Positions 53,575 through 62,666 of a stretch of 64,000 bases of DNA are shown piece by piece. This stretch comes from Oscillospiraceae bacterium (lineage in GTDB: Bacteria; Bacillota; Clostridia; Oscillospirales; Ruminococcaceae). Positions within the stretch are counted from its first letter, which is position 1. Each line of letters starts with the position of its first letter. The notes below the pieces were generated by a model. That model worked only from the letters and a program-made list of their open reading frames with translations, ran no database searches and was not told the origin of the DNA. The position numbers and the translations under genes were made by a program. The stretch is from NCBI GenBank assembly GCA_030539275.1, contig JAUNSK010000008.1, positions 62,001-126,000 of the forward strand. The letters are read 5' to 3'.

Positions 53575-53835
53575 ATGAAAGAATTTAATTACACAATCAC
53601 AGATGCAGTAGGAATCCACGCACGTCCGGCAGGTCTTCTTGCAAAAAAAGCTTCAGAATACTCAAGCACTGTAACAATTGTAAAGGGCGAAAGAAAAGCT
53701 GATACCAGAAGACTTATGGCACTTATGAGCCTCGGAATAAAATGCGGCGATACAATTACCATTCAGACTGAAGGCGCAGACGAAGAAAAGGCTGCTTGCG
53801 AAATTTCAGCATTTCTGACTGATAACAAATATTAA
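53575..53835 (+). CDS. ptsH: HPr phosphocarrier with Ser46 replaced by Arg
   Basis: 86 residues. Active-site His15 lies in GIHARPAG, and the length and fold motif MALMSLGIKCGD are typical. Ungapped alignment with Bacillus HPr puts Arg at position 46, the regulatory serine that HPr kinase phosphorylates for catabolite repression; Ser52 is present. It can therefore carry PTS phosphate but should be blind to HPr kinase. Located between fructokinase and Enzyme I. Confidence 0.93.
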   Translation: MKEFNYTITDAVGIHARPAGLLAKKASEYSSTVTIVKGERKADTRRLMALMSLGIKCGDTITIQTEGADEEKAACEISAFLTDNKY

Positions 53836-53864
53836 TACTATACATGTGAACGGGAGGGCTCAGT

Positions 53865-55499
53865 ATGATCGCACTAAGAGGGACCGGCATTTCATCAGGG
53901 ATTGCTTCAGGACCGGTCGTATATTACAGGAGAACGCAGACTCAGACTAAACGAACCAGTGTACAGGACACAGATGAAGCTGTAGCACGCTGGCAGGCAG
54001 CAACACAGACAGCCATCAGCCAGCTTGAAGAGTTATCCCGTAAAGCTCGTGCAGAGGTTGGAGAAGAAGCCGCACAGTTATTTGAAACCCATCAGATGAT
54101 GTTGGGTGACCTTGACTATACTGAAAGAATAACCTCTCTTATCAGGGACGACCATCTCAATCCGGAGGCTGCTGTCGAAGATGCAGGAAAAGAGTTTGCA
54201 CAGATGTTCTCTGCAATGGATGATGAGTACATGAAAGCCAGAAGCGTTGATGTTCTGGATATTTCCTCAAGAGTAGTAAGAATTCTGAGCAACTGTGACG
54301 ATAAAGGGATAACCGGAAAAACTCCTGTTATTATCGCAGCTGATGAGCTAAAACCAAGTGAAACTGTCCAGCTTGACAAAAGTATGATACTCGGGTTTAT
54401 ACTTACAGGCGGAAACGCAAACAGCCATACTGCTATACTTGCACGCTCACTAGGCATACCGGCTATTATAAATGTTGATGGTCCGCTGAGGCCTGAGTAT
54501 GAAGGACGCACAGCGATCATTGACGGCAGTATCGGTTATATTGTTATTGATCCGGATGAATCAACCAAAGAATACATGAGCAAAAAAAAGCGTGAAGAAA
54601 AAGCGCTCAGAACGATGCTTGAACAGCTCAAGGGTCAGCCCGACGATACTCTTGACGGCAAACACATAAAAGTATATGCAAACATAACCACACCTTCCGA
54701 CACAGATTCTGTCATCACAAATGATGCATGCGGCATAGGCCTTTTCCGCAGTGAATTCCTTTATCTCAGAAGCAGTGATTATCCTACGGAAAATGCACAG
54801 TTTGAAGCATATAAATCAGTTGTACAGAAGATGAACGGTGCACCGGTAATTATCAGAACTCTTGATATAGGCGCTGACAAGCATGTTGATTACTTCAGGC
54901 TTGAGGAAGAGAGAAATCCTGCACTGGGCATGCGTGCACTGCGTATTTGCCTTACACGACCTGAAATATTCAAGACTCAGCTGCGTGCTCTGTACAGAGC
55001 ATCTGCATTCGGAAAACTCAGCATCATGTTTCCTATGGTCACAAGCCTGTGGGAAGTACAGGAAGCAAAAAGAATATGCAGTGCAGTACGCAGTGAGCTT
55101 AAAAAGGAAAGGATCCAGTTTGATGAAAATGTTGAGCTCGGTGTTATGATCGAAACTCCGGCTTCTGTCATGATCGCACTGGAGCTTGCAAAGGAAGTCA
55201 GCTTCTTCTCAATAGGAACTAATGACCTTACACAGTATACGATTGCCATTGACAGGGAAAGCACCGCAGGTCTTGAAAAGTTTTACGATGCTCACCATCC
55301 TGCCGTTATGCGTCTGATCGACATGACTGTAAAGGCAGGACATGACGCAGGAATATGGGTCGGCATATGCGGAGAAATTGCAGCAGATGTTTCACTTACA
55401 GAATCATTTCTCAGAATGGGAGTTGATGAACTGTCTGTATCACCCCGTGCTGTTCTGCCAGTAAGAAATGCTGTAAGAAGTGTAAATCTCTCAAAGTAA
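53865..55499 (+). CDS. ptsI: PTS Enzyme I (PEP-protein phosphotransferase)
   Basis: 544 residues, slightly short for the family. Active-site His188 is in GNANSHTAILARSLGIPAI, the PEP-binding signature is FRSEFLYLR, and the C-terminal barrel has GVMIETPASV, SFFSIGTNDLTQY and VGICGEIAAD. It takes phosphate from PEP and passes it to HPr. GGGAGGG precedes the ATG. A terminator follows, ending the sucrose cassette. Confidence 0.95.
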   Translation: MIALRGTGISSGIASGPVVYYRRTQTQTKRTSVQDTDEAVARWQAATQTAISQLEELSRKARAEVGEEAAQLFETHQMMLGDLDYTERITSLIRDDHLNPEAAVEDAGKEFAQMFSAMDDEYMKARSVDVLDISSRVVRILSNCDDKGITGKTPVIIAADELKPSETVQLDKSMILGFILTGGNANSHTAILARSLGIPAIINVDGPLRPEYEGRTAIIDGSIGYIVIDPDESTKEYMSKKKREEKALRTMLEQLKGQPDDTLDGKHIKVYANITTPSDTDSVITNDACGIGLFRSEFLYLRSSDYPTENAQFEAYKSVVQKMNGAPVIIRTLDIGADKHVDYFRLEEERNPALGMRALRICLTRPEIFKTQLRALYRASAFGKLSIMFPMVTSLWEVQEAKRICSAVRSELKKERIQFDENVELGVMIETPASVMIALELAKEVSFFSIGTNDLTQYTIAIDRESTAGLEKFYDAHHPAVMRLIDMTVKAGHDAGIWVGICGEIAADVSLTESFLRMGVDELSVSPRAVLPVRNAVRSVNLSK

Positions 55500-55506
55500 C
55501 ATATAT

Positions 55507-55541
55507 AAAAATGCCTGCATAAAATTTATGCAGGCATTTTT
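55507..55541 (+). terminator. Rho-independent terminator of the sucrose operon
   Basis: AAAAATGCCTGCATAAA (55507-55523) pairs perfectly with TTTATGCAGGCATTTTT (55525-55541). Confidence 0.95.
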
Positions 55542-55780
55542 GCATTATATAATGTATTGACATTTTGATTTCATGGTTATATAATTTTCATGTCTCAGAT
55601 TTTTTTATTTAAAGGCGTTATTAATGAAAACATGCAAAACAATTCAGATAGCAGCCAATGAATACACAACTATGATATCATTCTTATACTTGACCAGATA
55701 AAAAATCAACCCTCCACTTAAACGCCAACCTTTATTTTTATGATAAAATTATCTTAGACTTAAAATAAAGGAGTGATATT

Positions 55781-57007
55781 ATGAATATTAATTGGAAAAA
55801 GAAAATTTTATTGTTTCTCGGAGGGCAGAGCATCTCACTTTTCGGCTCATCAATTGTACAGTTTTCAATAATCTGGTTTGTGACCCGCGAAACTGCTTCT
55901 GGTACATGGGTAAGCGCTTTGACTATATGCTCATTTATTCCGCAGATGCTGATTTCATTTATATCAGGAGTCTGGGCAGACAGATATTCAAAAAAAGCTA
56001 TTATCATTGCTGCAGATGCAGTAATTGCCGCAGCGACCCTGTGTCTGTTTTTTCTGATCCCGTATATAAGAAATGATACCATCATTCTGTATACTCTGCT
56101 CATTGTATCAGTTATACGTTCTTTGGGAACAGGAATACAACAGCCTTCCGTTAACGCTTTCATTCCCGAAATAGTACCTCAGGAACAACTTATGAAAATA
56201 AACGGTATCAATGCAACATTACAGTCAGCTGTACAGTTTGCCGCTCCTGCCGCTGCCGGCGCTGTCCTTACTTTCAGCAGTCTGCGCAGTTCTCTGGCTA
56301 TTGATGTTGCTACTGCAGCTGCAGCGATCACGCTTATGTTTTTTATCCGCACTCAAAAGAAACAGGACACACCGAAGATATCTTCAAGTGCTGTACATGA
56401 CCTTATGAGTGGAGTAAAATATACTTTCGGTGATAAATTTCTCGGCAGATTACTGATCTCTTACGGAATATTTATTTTCCTGTGTGTTCCTGCAGGTTTC
56501 CTGGCAACTCTTTTTGTAAGCCGTACATACGGCAATTCGTATGCTGACATGAGCATAACAGAGATTATCGGATTTATCGGAATGACAGCAGGCGGACTGA
56601 TTATCGGTGCCTGGGGCGGCTTCAAAAACAGAATGACTACACTTCTTACAGGGCTTGTCGCTTTTGGCACACTGGCCGTTGCAATGGGTGCTGTTAAAAA
56701 CTTTATATTCTATCTTTCACTTATGTTTATATACGGAATTGCCCTGACAATGATACAGACTTCTGTAACAACCATGATCCAGGAAAATGCCGGCATGGAC
56801 ATGCAGGGACGCGTATTCGGTTTTCTGGGTTCCCTGTACAGCGGCTGTCTTCCTCTGGGCATGATAGTATTCGGTCCTCTGAGTGACGTTATTTCCCTGA
56901 ACCTTATCATGATACTGTCAGGTATACTTCTTCTTGTCATGGCACTAGTTATCAAAGCAGACAAAAGCTTTGACAGCAATAATACAACTGAGAACAAGTC
57001 AGCATGA
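55781..57007 (+). CDS. MFS transporter, macrolide-efflux-like
   Basis: 408 residues with twelve hydrophobic helices. LFGGQ-like start (LFLGGQSISLFGSSIVQFSI), SGVWADRYSKKAIII in loop 2-3 and RVFGFLGSLYSG in the second half are typical of the Mef/MFS_3 group. It probably exports a hydrophobic compound or drug. AAAGGAG precedes the ATG. Confidence 0.88.
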   Translation: MNINWKKKILLFLGGQSISLFGSSIVQFSIIWFVTRETASGTWVSALTICSFIPQMLISFISGVWADRYSKKAIIIAADAVIAAATLCLFFLIPYIRNDTIILYTLLIVSVIRSLGTGIQQPSVNAFIPEIVPQEQLMKINGINATLQSAVQFAAPAAAGAVLTFSSLRSSLAIDVATAAAAITLMFFIRTQKKQDTPKISSSAVHDLMSGVKYTFGDKFLGRLLISYGIFIFLCVPAGFLATLFVSRTYGNSYADMSITEIIGFIGMTAGGLIIGAWGGFKNRMTTLLTGLVAFGTLAVAMGAVKNFIFYLSLMFIYGIALTMIQTSVTTMIQENAGMDMQGRVFGFLGSLYSGCLPLGMIVFGPLSDVISLNLIMILSGILLLVMALVIKADKSFDSNNTTENKSA

Positions 57008-57085
57008 TATGCGGGCGTCTGCCGCATATGTTCTCAGTCAAACCACTTAAGGCATAAGCCTGTAATCTTAATCCCGGAGTTTATT

Positions 57086-58033
57086 ATGAAAAGAAAAATA
57101 TTTTTGACCTTTATATGCGTACTATTTATATCTCTGATGGTTATTCTCTCTCAGACACTTGGTGAACCTGAGATCATATTTCCGGAGGTCGCCGCGCTGA
57201 CTATCGGCGCATGGCTTGCGCCTGTCCCGGTCTGGAAAACGACCAGGCTTAAAATGAGCCTGCTCATCACTGCAAATGCATTTCTTGGCGTTGTTTTCGT
57301 AAGATATATTGATGCACCCGTTTTTATTAAAACAGGTGCACTTATTCTGATATGCTATGCTCAGCTTGATTTATTCAAAACGTCATTTGCACCTATGATA
57401 TGTGCCGCTGTTCTGCCTGTATACCTTGGCACACGATCATGGATATATCCTGTAAGTGCAGCTTGTTTTGTCGTTACCGTTTGTTTCATTCAGTTTATTA
57501 TGGAGAAAACCGGATTTAAGAGCCCGTATCAGGGACATACAGACTCAGGAATAAGCATAAGGCAGTTCTCAAGGCGTATTAAACAGTGGGCTGTACTGAT
57601 GGTAATTGCTTTTGTTCCTATTGCGGCAGATGATCTGTTCTTCATAGCGCCCCCTCTTCTCGTGGGGTTCACAGAACTCTCAGATCCCGCAGGCGGTGCG
57701 AGAAAACATCCTGTAAAACTCGTTGTACTGACTGCCTGCTGTGCCGGAGCAGGTGTTCTCTGCAGATACATATTTACAATAACCCTTGGACTGCCGCTTG
57801 CTGTCAGTGCATTTGCTGCGGCTTGTACCGTTGCGATAGTTATGCAGTATACACATCTGTTTTTTCCGCCTGCAGGAGCCATAACCATACTGTCCATGCT
57901 TATACCACAGCAGCAGCTTATCTTCTATCCTTTCAAAGTCTGTGCCGGGTTTACAGCCCTCACTCTTGCAGCAATATTCCTGTTTCGCAGTAACGTTAAA
58001 GAACTTTCTGTTTCTCAGAAAAAATCTGCCTAG
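57086..58033 (+). CDS. HPP-like integral membrane protein
   Basis: 315 residues with about ten hydrophobic helices in two similar halves (EPEIIFPEVAALTIG early; FFIAPPLLVGFTELSDPAGG later), and FFPPAGAITILSMLIPQQ near the end, recalling the HPP family of possible nitrite or anion permeases. The assignment is tentative. It follows the MFS gene by 78 bases and overlaps the convergent flavoprotein gene by four bases. Confidence 0.65.
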   Translation: MKRKIFLTFICVLFISLMVILSQTLGEPEIIFPEVAALTIGAWLAPVPVWKTTRLKMSLLITANAFLGVVFVRYIDAPVFIKTGALILICYAQLDLFKTSFAPMICAAVLPVYLGTRSWIYPVSAACFVVTVCFIQFIMEKTGFKSPYQGHTDSGISIRQFSRRIKQWAVLMVIAFVPIAADDLFFIAPPLLVGFTELSDPAGGARKHPVKLVVLTACCAGAGVLCRYIFTITLGLPLAVSAFAAACTVAIVMQYTHLFFPPAGAITILSMLIPQQQLIFYPFKVCAGFTALTLAAIFLFRSNVKELSVSQKKSA

Positions 58034-58572
58034 ATATTAAGTCCCAGCTTATAAGCATCAGCCAGAAGCGGATTTCCCTCTATATCTCCGATATTCTGTA
58101 CACCATGTACTGTAACCATTCCGCCGTCTTCCAGCGAAAAGTAACTGAGCACAGATCTATACATGACTCTTATCGAATCAAATACACTGTCGCTGTCATC
58201 AGCACAAACACTCAGAAGCGCAAGTTTCCTGACCTTAAATGTATTTCTTACAGGGTTATGTAGTCTGTCTATAAGACATTTTATCTGAGCACTGACACTG
58301 TAGAAATAAACCGGAACAGCTACTACTATAACATCAGCTGCGGCAAGCTTCTCATAGCATTCCTGCATATCATCCTTTACTGCACATCTGTGCGCAGGGT
58401 CTTTATAGCAGTAATTGCAGCCGCAGCATGCAGCTATCTTCTTATCTGCCGCTCTGATGATCTCTACTGTGTTCCCGGCCTCGAGTGCTCCTTTTACGAA
58501 CTCTTGCGTGAGTCTCTGTGTATTTCCGTTCCTGCGTGGACTTCCTGAAATCAAAACTATATTCTTGCTCAT
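58030..58572 (-). CDS. NADPH-dependent FMN reductase/flavodoxin-fold protein
   Basis: 180 residues. The FMN phosphate loop is SGSPRRNGNTQRL, a Cys-rich patch (CCGCNYCYKDPAHRC) resembles iron-sulfur flavoproteins, and VPVYFYSVSAQIKCLIDR is the second flavin contact. It is downstream of the ECF transporter S gene (74 bases) and could be the last gene of that operon, where a reductase might act on the imported corrinoid; this is inference. It could equally be an independent gene. Confidence 0.85.
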   Translation of the reverse strand: MSKNIVLISGSPRRNGNTQRLTQEFVKGALEAGNTVEIIRAADKKIAACCGCNYCYKDPAHRCAVKDDMQECYEKLAAADVIVVAVPVYFYSVSAQIKCLIDRLHNPVRNTFKVRKLALLSVCADDSDSVFDSIRVMYRSVLSYFSLEDGGMVTVHGVQNIGDIEGNPLLADAYKLGLNI

Positions 58573-58646
58573 ATCGGTCTGTTCCCTTCATTATGTTGAA
58601 TAAGAGATAAACGGTGTTTATTAAGCCGTCTTATCTCCTTTTTTGT

Positions 58647-59339
58647 CTATTCATTGACGCCATATTTATTTCGTATTCTAATAAGCTTTGCTTTAAGCGG
58701 TTTATAGAGCAGAAGACAGAATACAATATTCCCTGCCCCGTGAATAAAGTTAAAAAGCATTGAAGCAGAATATACCCCCAGTATAAGTCCGGTGCTCAGT
58801 CCATCCTGCGAGATAAATGATATTGTCCATGTATCAGTTATCAGTCCGTAAATAAATGCCATAACAAACGACAAAACCGCCATAAAAAAAATATTGTCTG
58901 AAATTTTTCTGTTTTTAAGCATGCCGCATATAAGTCCTGTCATTCCCCATCCAAGCATCTGCCAGATTGTCCATGGTCCCTGACCGAGTATCATGTTTGA
59001 AATAAGTGCACTTAGTGCACCCGTAATAAATCCCGTATATCCCCCGAAGCAGACACCCATTACCATTATTATTACTGTAACCGGCTGGATCTGAGGAATA
59101 AAGCTGAAGAGAACACGACCTGCTGATGCACATGTACACATAACGGCTACAGGCATAACATCCTTCGCTCGCGTGCTTCTGTTTTCAAAGCCTGAAAAAA
59201 GATCTGAGAGTATCAGAAGACAGACTGCCGTACTGGCCAGAGTGTAGTTTACACTTTGAGGGTTCGCAAAAGTATATGCACAAACTGAAGCAATGACTGC
59301 AGCAGTTAAAATATTTACTGTTATTCTTCTTTTCGGCAA
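58647..59339 (-). CDS. ECF transporter substrate-binding S component (CbrT-like)
   Basis: 230 residues with six hydrophobic helices. The middle (GVCFGGYTGFITGALSALISN, GQGPWTIWQMLGWGMTGL) is typical of ECF S components. The start is TTG 59339: GGGAGG lies ten bases upstream, inside the end of the ATPase gene; an ATG nearby is in the ATPase frame. Next to the duplicated ATPase and the T component it fits the predicted cobalamin transporter CbrTUV. Specificity is inferred from the transcobalamin-like proteins in the operon. Confidence 0.85.
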   Translation of the reverse strand: MPKRRITVNILTAAVIASVCAYTFANPQSVNYTLASTAVCLLILSDLFSGFENRSTRAKDVMPVAVMCTCASAGRVLFSFIPQIQPVTVIIMVMGVCFGGYTGFITGALSALISNMILGQGPWTIWQMLGWGMTGLICGMLKNRKISDNIFFMAVLSFVMAFIYGLITDTWTISFISQDGLSTGLILGVYSASMLFNFIHGAGNIVFCLLLYKPLKAKLIRIRNKYGVNE

Positions 59340-60937
59340 CGTCTCATTACCTCCCTCAGCGTCACTGCATCAGGCATTATATTTTTGACCAGCTTATTTA
59401 CCTGAGTTGTATAATAATAGTTATCGCAAAAAAAGCGGGAAGGCTCTTCGCATGATATGATCTGACCGTCAAACAGCATAGCACATCTGTCACAGCACTG
59501 TGCGGCAAACTCAAGATCATGAGTTACAAGTACAGTACAGATATTTTTCTTCCTGAGCCCTGTAAGAATATCTGCAAGCGCTGTCTTTGCTTTTGCATCA
59601 AGGCCTTTAGTAGGTTCATCCATCAGAATGATAGTCGGATCAGTCAGCATTATTTTGAAAAAAGCCAGCCTCTGCATTTCCCCTCCGCTCAGGTCCATCG
59701 GATTTTTGTCTATTGAAAGAAAAATATCTTTATAAAAGTCAGATGATTCAAGAAGCTTATAGGTATCATCTTTACTTTTATTATGAAGACGGGCAGTATA
59801 CGCAATATCCTCTCTGACACTTGATTTAAGAAACATTCCGGCAGGATTCTGAGGCATAAATACCACACGCCCGTCCGGGACAGATACCTTTCCGCTGTAC
59901 AGCCGCAGAGAGCCGCAAAGTACAGACAAAAGCGTTGTCTTGCCTGATGCATTTGCCCCTGTCAGTGCAAGTATCTCACCCCTGAAGCCCGTCAGGGAAA
60001 TATTCTTCAGAATATCTCTGCCGTTTCTCAGATATCTGAAATATCCTTTTTTAATTTCAAAAGCTTTCTGGGCTTTTATTTTTTCTTTTTGACGTGGCTT
60101 TAGGATTTCAGGTCTCAGTTTACTGATCATCTCTTTTGCAAGTGCATTTGACATAATAATTTCCCTGTCGCCGAAAAGAGCATGACACAGCTGAGTGCAT
60201 GAAGGAAGAGACGCTTTCATGGTTACGTCGTTTTTAAGCATGTAATTTGCAGCAGCCTGCGGTGTATCATTGCATATAATTTTTCCCTGATCCATCAGTA
60301 TTACTCTGTCTGCTGCACTATAGACATTTTCAAGATTGTGTTCACAGATGATCACTGTCATACCCAGATCCTTATTGAGTTTTCTTACAGTATCTATAAA
60401 ATTTTCTCTGGCTACAGGATCAAGCTGGGCTGTAGGTTCATCGAGCACCAGGACTTCCGGCCTCATTGCAATAACTGCAGCCAGATTTAAAAGCTGCTTC
60501 TGTCCGCCTGACAATACACTTATTTCTTTATTATACCACGAGGCAATGCCGAAGTAATATGATATTTCTGCTGTCCTGCTTCGTATTTCACGTGCATCAA
60601 GTCCTGTATTCTCAAGTCCGAAAGCAAGTTCTGATGATACCAGGTCTGTAACGATCTGTGCGTCCGGTGACTGAGACACATAACCTATATCAGTGACAAG
60701 TGTCCTTTCATCTGTCTGAGTTACATCTTTTGAGTTATACAAAATATATCCTGACCTTGTACCATGAGGTGCAGTGATTTGCTTGATACATTTTAAAAGC
60801 GTGCTTTTGCCGCAGCCTGATCTTCCTATAACAAGATTGAAGCTTCCTTTCTCAATGCCAAAACTTATATTGTCAAGAACATTCTGAGCACTTCCGTTAT
60901 ATGAGAAACTCAGATTTTTGACTGTAATAATCTCCAA
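59321..60937 (-). CDS. Duplicated ECF ATPase (two ABC domains, CbrU-like)
   Basis: About 538 residues with two complete ABC units in one chain. Unit 1: Walker A GRSGCGKSTL, signature LSGGQKQLL, Walker B VLVLDEPTAQLD. Unit 2: GANASGKTTL, LSGGEMQRL, IILMDEPTKGLD. It equals EcfA1-EcfA2 fused. I place the start at TTG 60937, seven bases after GGAGG; it overlaps the EcfT gene by 28 bases. It powers uptake through the T and S components. Confidence 0.9.
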   Translation of the reverse strand: MEIITVKNLSFSYNGSAQNVLDNISFGIEKGSFNLVIGRSGCGKSTLLKCIKQITAPHGTRSGYILYNSKDVTQTDERTLVTDIGYVSQSPDAQIVTDLVSSELAFGLENTGLDAREIRSRTAEISYYFGIASWYNKEISVLSGGQKQLLNLAAVIAMRPEVLVLDEPTAQLDPVARENFIDTVRKLNKDLGMTVIICEHNLENVYSAADRVILMDQGKIICNDTPQAAANYMLKNDVTMKASLPSCTQLCHALFGDREIIMSNALAKEMISKLRPEILKPRQKEKIKAQKAFEIKKGYFRYLRNGRDILKNISLTGFRGEILALTGANASGKTTLLSVLCGSLRLYSGKVSVPDGRVVFMPQNPAGMFLKSSVREDIAYTARLHNKSKDDTYKLLESSDFYKDIFLSIDKNPMDLSGGEMQRLAFFKIMLTDPTIILMDEPTKGLDAKAKTALADILTGLRKKNICTVLVTHDLEFAAQCCDRCAMLFDGQIISCEEPSRFFCDNYYYTTQVNKLVKNIMPDAVTLREVMRRCRKEE

Positions 60938-61797
60938 TGTATATCCTCCAGTACACAAATTGCAATCGGAATACTATAGAATACTGCTGATAAGCCAAAT
61001 AAAGTTATCTGTCTGTATGATATTGCGTAAATCTCTATCACCGGATAAAAACTGAAATCAGCTGTATGCTGAGTATACATCACAATGTAATAAACTAAAA
61101 ATGCTGCCGTTATTAAAAGCATGGCAAAATCACACGTCCTGAAAGTATAGAACCCTCTTGTCGACTTGTTTTTCAGTGAATACCCTCTTGCAGTCATACT
61201 GTCAGCCGTCTCCATGGTATCCTCGAGCGTAACTGAAACAAGGACTGACATAACAGAAGCTGAATTTTTCAGACGCTCTTTAAGTGTCCCGTCTGAAGCG
61301 CAGACACCGAGTGTTCTCTGGACCATAGTGATCTCACTGAGTTTCTTTTTAAAGTACGGAATAAATCCGGTCACCATACGTATAAGCAGCGACGACTGAG
61401 GAAACTTTCTGCCGAACAGAAAGATAAACTTGTCATTGCCAAGTGTTTTATGCCATATTCCAAACCATAGTATCATTACAGCTATCAGCAGTCCTGCATA
61501 CATTCCGTATAATATGGATTCAAGTGTAACAGGCCTGTCATTTATATAGAGTACAGGCGTATCACCTCTGTGACTCAGAAGAGATGAAACCAGAGCAAAT
61601 ATCGCTGTCATTGAAATTGAAGTAAGAAACTGTTTTACAGCTGTCTTTACTCCTGAAACATAAGCAGAAAAAATAAGAGCACAAAAAAAACCTGTAACCG
61701 TAACTGCAGGATGGTCAAATACTACAGTCACAGTTATCAGAGTCAGAAAATAAATAAGAATGCATGACGGATGAAAATCCGAAAAATGATTTCTCAA
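60910..61797 (-). CDS. ECF transporter T component (EcfT/CbrV-like)
   Basis: About 295 residues. Five or six hydrophobic helices plus the long coupling-helix region between them; the conserved MTARGYSL is the A-R-G motif that docks on the ATPases. A GTG at 61809 lies within the TGAGGTG ribosome-binding site, so TTG 61797 (ten bases away) is a better start. It couples the duplicated ATPase to the S component. Confidence 0.85.
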   Translation of the reverse strand: MRNHFSDFHPSCILIYFLTLITVTVVFDHPAVTVTGFFCALIFSAYVSGVKTAVKQFLTSISMTAIFALVSSLLSHRGDTPVLYINDRPVTLESILYGMYAGLLIAVMILWFGIWHKTLGNDKFIFLFGRKFPQSSLLIRMVTGFIPYFKKKLSEITMVQRTLGVCASDGTLKERLKNSASVMSVLVSVTLEDTMETADSMTARGYSLKNKSTRGFYTFRTCDFAMLLITAAFLVYYIVMYTQHTADFSFYPVIEIYAISYRQITLFGLSAVFYSIPIAICVLEDIHWRLLQSKI

Positions 61798-61830
61798 AAT
61801 ATAGTACACCTCAAAATATCTCTGTCATAA

Positions 61831-62607
61831 TCAGACAGTATATATAAATTCAACAATGTCTGAGTCATTAAGTATATAACCGCTCGCACCGGTCATTACT
61901 TTCTCTCCGTTTACAGTATATACCCAGCCGCTCATGCTTCCGCAGTCTTTTTCATACAACCCGTTTATCCCTGTAATATAAACTGTTTTCCTGGATTCAT
62001 TACCGCTATAGTCAAATTTTATATTATTTTCATTGCATGCCTGCCTTATAACACTGAATACCGTTGAACCCTGTTTGACGTTTACCGATACACTATCCAG
62101 AATTATTCCGCTTTGCGGCACAGTATCACTATTTTTAGCACTGTCAGCAAGCTTATCCCAGTTATCCAGTGCACTGTCACACCTTATCGAGATGCTAACA
62201 GAAATTTTGTTTTCCTGTTGAGTCTCTGTCATAGCCTCACCGTCTGTAGCAGGTAATGCCGCCTGTTCATCTGATAAGCTGTTATCAGTCTGTATTTCTT
62301 CAGATATATGACTGTCGGCGCTGTCTGAGGCCCCACCCTGCTTCACATTTTCCTGCTGCTCAGGTGCAGCAGCCGAATCATCTGATAACTGACTTTTCTG
62401 AGTAACAGAACCTGATGCCGGTCTTGTATCAGATGTCAATATCTCAGAAGAAACTGATGTCTTTTGTACAGACGTGATCTGTGTTGTCACTGACGTTTCA
62501 CTCTGTCTTAACTTTTCATCATGTGCTCCGGCCGTTTCAACTGAACATCCGGCAAGTATAAAACATAACAAAGAGCTTGCAGCAGTTATTAAAATCTTCT
62601 TATTCAT
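61831..62607 (-). CDS. DUF4430 lipoprotein (transcobalamin beta-domain-like)
   Basis: About 258 residues. The lipoprotein signal has lipobox LAGC. A long Ser/Thr/Gln-rich linker spans ~25-135. The C-terminal DUF4430 domain follows: SVFSVIRQA-type helix (VFSVIRQACNENNIKFDY), ITGINGLYEKDCGSMSGWVY, and the final YILNDSDIVEFIYTV. DUF4430 is the fold of the beta domain of transcobalamin and intrinsic factor. GTG 62610 or ATG 62607 may be the start. Anchored on the outer membrane face, it likely caps or hands over a corrinoid to the ECF transporter. Confidence 0.85.
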   Translation of the reverse strand: MNKKILITAASSLLCFILAGCSVETAGAHDEKLRQSETSVTTQITSVQKTSVSSEILTSDTRPASGSVTQKSQLSDDSAAAPEQQENVKQGGASDSADSHISEEIQTDNSLSDEQAALPATDGEAMTETQQENKISVSISIRCDSALDNWDKLADSAKNSDTVPQSGIILDSVSVNVKQGSTVFSVIRQACNENNIKFDYSGNESRKTVYITGINGLYEKDCGSMSGWVYTVNGEKVMTGASGYILNDSDIVEFIYTV

Positions 62608-62666
62608 CACATATAACCTCTGTTTTCATAACAGTTTTGTGTTTTACACTTTATAGTCTCATGTCA

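Noticed and set aside
55624-55701. 25-codon ORF upstream of the MFS gene
   Set aside because: No ribosome-binding site or recognisable composition; too short to support.
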